Assembly (NCBI GenBank): GCA_012839395.1
Contig: DUNJ01000078.1
Span: 1 to 20,588 of the forward strand
Length of the DNA: 20,588 bases
Direction: 5' to 3'
Origin: Tepidimicrobium sp.
Lineage (GTDB): Bacteria; Bacillota; Clostridia; Tissierellales; Tepidimicrobiaceae
Position numbers and translations under genes: made by a program. The notes beneath the pieces are model-generated. The model made no database searches and was not told the DNA's origin. It saw only the letters and a program-made list of their open reading frames with translations. Below, one piece after another: positions 15,447 to 20,588 of this stretch; positions within the stretch are counted from its first letter, which is position 1; each line of letters starts with the position of its first letter.

Positions 15447-15470
15447 GGAACGGTAGTTGGGGATTAACAG

Positions 15471-15503
15471 AACCAGTGTAAAGGGCTTACGCTGGTTTTT
15501 CTA
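15471..15503 (+). terminator. Rho-independent terminator after the secreted-protein gene
   Basis: AACCAGTGTAA (15471-15481) pairs with TTACGCTGGTT (15487-15497), 11 bp with one T-G wobble, across a 5-base loop, followed by TTTCT. It lies 25 bases beyond the stop codon. Confidence 0.82.
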
Positions 15504-15578
15504 TTTGGCAACAATAAAACGAAAAATGTTAGGATGTTTTAAAGTTAGGGTATTTGTAAAAAAAAGGGGGTAGTTGGG

Positions 15579-16748
15579 TTGAATAAAATGATGGATAGGA
15601 AAGATCCTTTATGGACAATGGATTTTATATTGTTACTGATATCGAATTTTTTACTGTTTATGGGCTTTTATATGCTTTTAACCACCCTTCCCGCTTACAT
15701 ATTTGCAAGAGGGGGCAGTGCCTCGGATGTAGGCATGATAACAACAATACTTATAGTGCCGGCAATATTTATTCGTCCTTTTTCCGGCATTGTATTGGAA
15801 ACGGTGGATAAAAAGTTATTTTTGGGCATAGGGGCTAGCATTTGTCTTGGAGCTATTGGCGGTTTTAATTTTGCAACGACCATATTTGTCATTATGCTTA
15901 TTCGATTTATTCATGGATTTGGATGGGGTATATCTACTACAACCTATGGCACGATCGCTTCCGATTTGGTTCCCAGATCCCGAAGGGGTGAGGGGATGGG
16001 ATATTTTAGTTCTGCAGGAACCATAGCTATGTCATTGGGGCCACCTCTTGGCATTATGCTTATAAACGATATGGGATTTTCCATCCTTTTTATGGTGGCT
16101 ACCGGCAGTACATTGTTGGCCATTATGTTTTTATATTTTATCAAGGTACCTAAGGTAGAAAAAAGTACTCAAAAAGGAGAGTCCCAAAGCTTTGCCTCCA
16201 GACTAATGGAAAGGGCGGCTCTGTTTCCATCAATACTGGCTTTATTGCTAGGCTTTACCTATGGAGGTATAACAAGCTTTATAACTTTATTTGGTCAGGA
16301 GGTTGGAATAGAAAATGTGGGATGGTTTTTTACCATAAATGCTATTTTTGTATTAATTACCCGTTCTATTGCAGGTAGAGTATTTGATAAAAGGGGGCAT
16401 TTTTGGGTTGTGGTTCCTGGAGCTATTTTAGGCTTTTTAGGGGTATTTATCTTATCTTATGTAGAGTCATTTGGACTATTGGTCCTATCAGCTACAATCT
16501 ATGGGATTGGGTTTGGAACAGTTCAACCCTCATTGTTGGCATGGGCAGTAAATAGTGCGGTACCAGCTCGCAGGGGAGCAGCAAACGCCACCTTCTTTTC
16601 TGCATTTGATATTGGGATTGGAGCAGGATCCATGGTATTAAGCCATATAGGGGAAGGCATAGGTTATGGCACAATGTATCGTATATCTAGTATTGCTATG
16701 GTTGGACTTCTAATAATATATTTAATGTTTGGATTTAAGAGAAGATAG
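15579..16748 (+). CDS. Major facilitator superfamily transporter
   Basis: 389 residues with about twelve hydrophobic helices, the usual size for a drug or metabolite MFS permease. The start is TTG 15579 because AAAAAGGGGG ends 8 bases before it; ATG 15588 is possible but poorly spaced. The loop between helices 2 and 3 has the degenerate motif DVGMITTILIVPAIFIRPFS then GIVLETVDKK, and the motif-like RFIHGFGWG with DLVPRSRRGEGMGYF is typical of the YfkF/YwoG-like efflux branch. The second half shows a matching GRVFDKRG loop and PARRGAANATFFS. The substrate cannot be told. It is a lone gene between terminator 15471-15503 and the cystine symporter, so it is probably a separate transcription unit. 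Confidence 0.88.
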   Translation: MNKMMDRKDPLWTMDFILLLISNFLLFMGFYMLLTTLPAYIFARGGSASDVGMITTILIVPAIFIRPFSGIVLETVDKKLFLGIGASICLGAIGGFNFATTIFVIMLIRFIHGFGWGISTTTYGTIASDLVPRSRRGEGMGYFSSAGTIAMSLGPPLGIMLINDMGFSILFMVATGSTLLAIMFLYFIKVPKVEKSTQKGESQSFASRLMERAALFPSILALLLGFTYGGITSFITLFGQEVGIENVGWFFTINAIFVLITRSIAGRVFDKRGHFWVVVPGAILGFLGVFILSYVESFGLLVLSATIYGIGFGTVQPSLLAWAVNSAVPARRGAANATFFSAFDIGIGAGSMVLSHIGEGIGYGTMYRISSIAMVGLLIIYLMFGFKRR

Positions 16749-16924
16749 TCTTTTTAAGAACAAATTATAATTAAAAATATTGAACTATTGAGTAGATTTT
16801 AAACTTCGTTAGGGTATATATAATAATAAAGTATACCAAATTAGTGGGGATTAAAGACTATAATTAGGAGAATAGGCTGGTTTTATAACCTACAAAATGA
16901 TATATTAAATAAGGAGTGAGATCG

Positions 16925-18289
16925 ATGAATGTAAGCTTGGCGGTAATTATAAATGTTATAATTATGTTAGCATTAATATATGGTTTAATGGTATTAAGGA
17001 GAAAAAGGCATTCCTTTACTACTAGGGTTCTCTTAGGAATGGGATTAGGAATTATATTTGGTGCAATACTACAGCTAATATTTGGAGCAGCTTCGCCCGT
17101 AGTGGAGCAATCTAATGCTTGGTTTTCTGTTATAGGGGTGGGGTATATAAGGTTGCTTAGGATGATAGTTATCCCCCTTATCTTTGTATCCATCGTATCT
17201 TCAATTATAGATCAGAAATCTAAGGATCTTGGCAGGATGGCAACTCAAATAATAGCTATTCTACTGATAACGACGGCAATGTCTGCCCTTATTGGAGCAA
17301 GCACGGCTAATATATTCAAACTTTCTGCTGAGGGTCTTCAGGCTGGTGTAAGCGAGCAGGAGGCTATGGAAAGCTTAGAAACTCGATTGGAGGATTTTCA
17401 ATCGAAGCCTATTCAGGAACAACTAGTAGAAATAATACCTATAAATCCATTCTATCCTATGACAGGTCAAGGTAGTTCTGCTACACTATCAGTAGTGGTG
17501 TTTGCAGCGTTTATAGGTATAGCTACCATAGGTGTCAGGAAAAAAAAGCCGGATTCAGCCGAAAATTTCAATAAATTTATAAAATCGATCCATGATATAG
17601 TGATGCGTATGGTGACCATAATTCTTAGACTTACCCCCTATGGGGTTTTGGCGCTGATGACCAGGATGGTTTCTACAAGTAATATTAATGAGATAGTGAG
17701 GTTAATCAACTTTGTAATTGCATCCTATGTGGCATTAGTAATAGTTTTTATAGTTCATCTAATAATTCTATTGCTGTTTGGAATCAATCCAAGGATCTAT
17801 TTGAAAAAAACTGCAACTCCTTTGATGTTTGCATTCAGTTCTAGATCATCTGCAGGTACTTTGCCGATAAATATAGAGACACAAATAAATAAATTGGGAG
17901 TGCCTGAAGGATTTGCCAACCTATCTGCTTCGCTAGGCACCAGCATCGGGCAAAATGGTTGCGCAGGGGTATATCCAGCAATGTTGGCGGTTATGATTGC
18001 ACCTACTGCTGGAGTCAACCCTATGACACCGGCTTTTTTGGTGAAATTGATAATAGTAGCAAGTTTGGCTTCTTTCGGGATTGCTGGTGTTGGAGGTGGT
18101 GCAACATTTGCAGCATTAACAGTTCTATCTGTTATGGGGCTACCTATAGAGTTGGCAGGCTTATTGATAGCCATAGAACCGTTAATAGATATGGGGCGAA
18201 CCTTGGTAAATGTAAGTGATTCTATGGTAGCAGGGTTGGTTTCTAGCAGGGTAATGGGACAATTGGATATGAATAGGTATAATAGCTAA
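16925..18289 (+). CDS. tcyP: L-cystine uptake symporter, TcyP-like (DAACS family)
   Basis: 454 residues from ATG 16925, with AAGGAG 8 bases upstream; GTG 16916 would lie inside the ribosome site. It is a sodium:dicarboxylate symporter-fold protein with about eight helices and two re-entrant loops. The first re-entrant segment FAFSSRSSAGTLPINIETQ is the variant of the serine-rich loop seen in TcyP/YhcL cystine carriers rather than in glutamate carriers. SLGTSIGQNGCAGVYPAML and the final LIDMGRTLVNVSDSMVAG correspond to the conserved substrate- and cation-binding region. It probably imports cystine for sulfur supply, which would suit an anaerobe making many Fe-S proteins. There is no visible S-box or T-box upstream (16749-16924), so regulation is unclear. 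Confidence 0.87.
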   Translation: MNVSLAVIINVIIMLALIYGLMVLRRKRHSFTTRVLLGMGLGIIFGAILQLIFGAASPVVEQSNAWFSVIGVGYIRLLRMIVIPLIFVSIVSSIIDQKSKDLGRMATQIIAILLITTAMSALIGASTANIFKLSAEGLQAGVSEQEAMESLETRLEDFQSKPIQEQLVEIIPINPFYPMTGQGSSATLSVVVFAAFIGIATIGVRKKKPDSAENFNKFIKSIHDIVMRMVTIILRLTPYGVLALMTRMVSTSNINEIVRLINFVIASYVALVIVFIVHLIILLLFGINPRIYLKKTATPLMFAFSSRSSAGTLPINIETQINKLGVPEGFANLSASLGTSIGQNGCAGVYPAMLAVMIAPTAGVNPMTPAFLVKLIIVASLASFGIAGVGGGATFAALTVLSVMGLPIELAGLLIAIEPLIDMGRTLVNVSDSMVAGLVSSRVMGQLDMNRYNS

Positions 18290-18374
18290 GATAATATTGG
18301 GGAATAGTATATGGACTAAGGTAGTCTATTATTATCCAGTGATATAGAATGAATATAAACAGGTGGTAAAACAT

Positions 18375-19727
18375 ATGGATAACAGAGAAATTGTAGAAGG
18401 AAATATAACTAGTGCATTGATTAAGTTAGCCATACCTATTATGGCTACTTCTTTTGTTCAGATGGCATATAGCATGATGGATATGATATGGCTTGGTAGG
18501 TTAAGCACTAACGCAGTTGCAGCAGCGGGTACAGCAGGTTTTTTTACCTGGCTCGGCTCCGCCTTATTTATGATACCTAAGATAGGGGCTGAAGTAGGGG
18601 TAGCTCAATCTTACGGTAAGAAGGATATGGAATCTGTTAAAAAATATGCAGCCCATACCCTACAACTAGCTATTATTATTTCAATACTATATTCCTTGAT
18701 ATTGATATTTTTTAGGCATCCCATTATTGGTTTTTTTAACCTAGGGGATCAAGAGGTAATAAACATGGCTATAGACTACTTGTTCATAGTCTCGATAGGA
18801 ATGGGGTTTTATTTTTTAAATCCAGTCTTTTCCGGGATTTTAAATGGGTCGGGTGATAGTACTACCCCTTTTAAGGTAAATGCTTTAGGATTGATAATCA
18901 ATATGATACTGGACCCGCTAATGATCATGGGTATTGGACCCTTTCCTAGGATGGAGGTAAAAGGGGCTGCACTGGCCACTATAATAGCTCAAATTATGGT
19001 TACTTTTATATTTATCTTTGTAAGTAGGGATAATGCTGATCTATTTTGCGGTTTAAATATATTGAAGGTTCCAGACAGGTATTATATTAAAAGGATTTTT
19101 AAACTTGGATTTCCATCTGCCTTGCAAACTGGCCTGTTTGCTAGCATAGCTATGATAATAACTAGAATTTTATCTAGATGGGGATCAGTGCCAATAGGAG
19201 TACAAAATGTGGGATCCCAGATAGAATCCATCTCTTGGCTAACTGCCGGTGGATTTTCAACCGCCATATCGGTATTTATAGGGCAAAATCATGGGGCGAA
19301 ACATTGGGATAGGATACGGGAGGGGTATCGTAAAGGACTTATGATAGTAGGGGCTATAGGTATATTTGCTACCCTATTATTGATTGGAGGGGCGAAGCCC
19401 ATATTTAGGCTATTTATTCCGAGAGATAGGGAAGCCATTGAAATGGGCGTTGTATATCTTAAAATATTGGGCCTATCTCAATTTTTTATGGCTATAGAGA
19501 TAGGAACCCAGGGAGCTTTCAATGGACTTGGAAAGACCATACCTCCTTCTTTCGTAGGAATACTATTTAATTCCCTTCGTATACCATCTTCATTGTTTCT
19601 CTCATCCACTACCTTAGGTTTAGATGGGGTGTGGTGGAGTATAAGTATAAGTAGTATATTTAAAGGGGTTGTATTGTTTTTGTGGTATATTATAATACTT
19701 AGGAGATTACCTTCCAATGGAGAATGA
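18375..19727 (+). CDS. MATE family multidrug/metabolite efflux protein
   Basis: 450 residues from ATG 18375, with AGGTGG about 8 bases upstream (GTG 18363 lies in that site). The twelve-helix MATE topology is seen as two similar halves. The start ALIKLAIPIMATSFVQMAY, MIWLGRLSTNAVAAAGTAG, and the first-half ending NGSGDSTTPFKVNALGLIIN with DPLMIMG are family signatures; the second half has SWLTAGGFSTAISVFIGQNH and NGLGKTIPPS. Such proteins exchange sodium ions or protons for organic cations across the cell membrane. The small gene at 19748 follows after 20 bases and is probably co-transcribed. The substrate is not predictable. Confidence 0.93.
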   Translation: MDNREIVEGNITSALIKLAIPIMATSFVQMAYSMMDMIWLGRLSTNAVAAAGTAGFFTWLGSALFMIPKIGAEVGVAQSYGKKDMESVKKYAAHTLQLAIIISILYSLILIFFRHPIIGFFNLGDQEVINMAIDYLFIVSIGMGFYFLNPVFSGILNGSGDSTTPFKVNALGLIINMILDPLMIMGIGPFPRMEVKGAALATIIAQIMVTFIFIFVSRDNADLFCGLNILKVPDRYYIKRIFKLGFPSALQTGLFASIAMIITRILSRWGSVPIGVQNVGSQIESISWLTAGGFSTAISVFIGQNHGAKHWDRIREGYRKGLMIVGAIGIFATLLLIGGAKPIFRLFIPRDREAIEMGVVYLKILGLSQFFMAIEIGTQGAFNGLGKTIPPSFVGILFNSLRIPSSLFLSSTTLGLDGVWWSISISSIFKGVVLFLWYIIILRRLPSNGE

Positions 19728-19747
19728 ACTAAGGGGTGATTACATAC

Positions 19748-20101
19748 TTGGTGGAATATAGAAAAGGAAATCTGTTGATAGAAAGCGATTTTGGGATAAG
19801 AACTATTATGGAAGATGGTATGGACATCGATCTATTTATTCCAATGGCCCATAGGACATTGAACTTAAACATAGAGGATCTACCCAGCTTTATGGATAAT
19901 AGAATACAGTTAAACGAGGTAAGGAGTATAATAGTGCGATTTTCTATGGAAGTGGATAATGATTATTGTACTATCCATTTTTTACGAAGTATAGATCTTC
20001 AGTCTGCTATAATGAACTTTATTGTGGATTATAGCAAACACTATATAAAAATAACTAGAAAAGAATATAACGGGGAATTTCATATTCTTGAAAAACAATA
20101 A
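19748..20101 (+). CDS. Hypothetical protein (117 aa), unknown family
   Basis: Begins LVEYRKGNLLIESDFG if TTG 19748 is used; AAGGGGTGAT (19731-19740) is an excellent anti-ribosomal match 7 bases upstream. GTG 19736 lies within that site and GTG 19751 is another option. It is soluble, with mixed charge, no signal peptide and only one cysteine, and an alternating beta-like pattern (VRSIIVRFSMEV, YIKITRKEYNGEFHIL). I do not recognise the family. The 20-base gap from the MATE gene and the shared terminator at 20101 make co-transcription with the transporter likely. The frame and ribosome site are convincing; the function is not known. Confidence 0.65.
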   Translation: MVEYRKGNLLIESDFGIRTIMEDGMDIDLFIPMAHRTLNLNIEDLPSFMDNRIQLNEVRSIIVRFSMEVDNDYCTIHFLRSIDLQSAIMNFIVDYSKHYIKITRKEYNGEFHILEKQ

Positions 20102-20146
20102 TAACTAAACAAAACGGTGCCCGGCACCGCTTTGTTTAGTTATTTT
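20101..20146. terminator. Long bidirectional terminator between convergent genes
   Basis: ATAACTAAACAAA (20101-20113) pairs perfectly with TTTGTTTAGTTAT (20131-20143). Inside it CGGTGCC (20115-20121) pairs with GGCACCG (20123-20129), giving a nearly continuous 20-bp hairpin with a tiny loop. T/A runs on both sides suit termination in both directions. The right arm includes the stop codon of the minus-strand gene. Confidence 0.85.
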
Positions 20147-20588
20147 ATATGATATTTGTCGTTTACTCTATCTTGTAGACATATATGGGTATATGGTTTA
20201 GAAGGATTTCTATATCGCCTATATCCTTCATCTATACAGTTAGAGCAAGCGTCCCTCGGTATGGTTATAGCCAATACCTTGTATCCAGTATCACTTCTAG
20301 ATTTGATGGTATTTAAGCCTGAACATCTATTGCAAATCTTAAAGCTTTGAACTTGATTGTCCAATATTCCATCTGTATCGTAGTAAACCTGTCTAGCCCT
20401 TTCTACATTTTCTAACCCTCTTAGATTTTCTAGTCTTAGATTATCTTTGTCCTTCCAACGACTATATACTGCTTCTGAGATCTCCTTTACATACTCCGTA
20501 ATACGGGTAGGTTGTTTCAATCTATCCCTATCATAATCTGGTTCGTGGACCTTAGAATAATCGAGACCTGCCATGGCCAATATTATGC
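20140..20588 (-). CDS. Zinc-ribbon-like protein of unknown function, 5' end beyond the window
   Basis: On the minus strand the frame is open to the window edge (no stop before the last base), so the true start is probably outside; TTG 20580 or ATG 20574 inside the window lack a visible ribosome site. The visible 149 residues have a charged N-terminal part (DYSKVHEPDYDRDRLKQP) and then a CX2C-X25-CX2C arrangement (ICNRCSG then ACSNCIDEG), a pattern that usually binds one zinc or an iron-sulfur centre. The region between the pairs (YKVLAITIPRDA) looks beta-stranded, as in zinc ribbons. No membrane segment is seen. I do not recognise the family. It ends in the shared terminator and converges on the gene at 19748. 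Confidence 0.6.
   Translation of the reverse strand, partial: IILAMAGLDYSKVHEPDYDRDRLKQPTRITEYVKEISEAVYSRWKDKDNLRLENLRGLENVERARQVYYDTDGILDNQVQSFKICNRCSGLNTIKSRSDTGYKVLAITIPRDACSNCIDEGYRRYRNPSKPYTHICLQDRVNDKYHIK

Noticed and set aside
16749..16924. Riboswitch or T-box upstream of the cystine symporter
   Set aside because: Only a small GGTT/AACC stem is visible; no conserved S-box, T-box or other riboswitch core could be recognised.

Overview
The window is AT-rich DNA with strong GGAGG-type ribosome sites. It carries a complete gerA-type spore germination operon, glycyl-radical and tungsten-enzyme chemistry, and type III CRISPR remains. Together these point to an anaerobic, endospore-forming low-GC Firmicute (Clostridia/Tissierellia-like). 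No database search was possible, so family calls rest on motifs read in the translations.

Layout. (1) 1-5812: a tightly coupled plus-strand operon. It holds the tail of a glycyl-radical activase, a 990-residue glycyl radical enzyme (GRE) with an N-terminal SCP2-like lipid-binding domain, a four-cluster polyferredoxin, a tungsten aldehyde:ferredoxin oxidoreductase (AOR) and a MoaD/ThiS-like protein ending in GGG, closed by a terminator. (2) 5813-8768: a wrecked type III CRISPR-Cas locus. It contains a cas10 (csm1-like) relic with frameshifts and deletions, fused in frame to the tail of a HEPN nuclease, then an apparently intact cas6, a long perfect inverted repeat and one orphan CRISPR repeat. 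(3) 8769-12570: germinant receptor operon gerA-gerC-gerB. (4) 12604-15503: a minus-strand response regulator/histidine kinase pair whose sensor loop is rich in His and Met, a 50-residue membrane peptide, and a divergent secreted His/Trp-rich protein. (5) 15579-20101: three transporters (MFS, TcyP-type cystine symporter, MATE) and a small unknown gene. (6) 20140-20588: a minus-strand zinc-ribbon-like protein running off the window.

Most interesting is region 1. The GRE carries the Gly-Cys-Val-Glu-Pro active-site signature of eliminases such as diol dehydratases, whose products are often aldehydes. It is co-translated with an AOR and a four-cluster Fe-S partner resembling the AorA/AorB arrangement. 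A coherent but unproven reading is a two-step pathway. A hydrophobic substrate held by the SCP2 domain is cleaved or dehydrated to an aldehyde by radical chemistry, and the AOR then oxidises the aldehyde to an acid and delivers low-potential electrons to ferredoxin. The MoaD-like protein would serve metal-pterin cofactor assembly.

Region 2 records CRISPR decay in unusual detail. The start codon, the HD motif, a one-base frameshift, a dinucleotide-run frameshift, an internal deletion and a chimeric junction can all be placed, while cas6 remains open with its likely catalytic residues. Region 4 looks like an envelope or metal stress circuit. An exact 10-bp direct repeat with an 11-bp period upstream of the secreted-protein gene is a candidate site for the neighbouring OmpR-type regulator.
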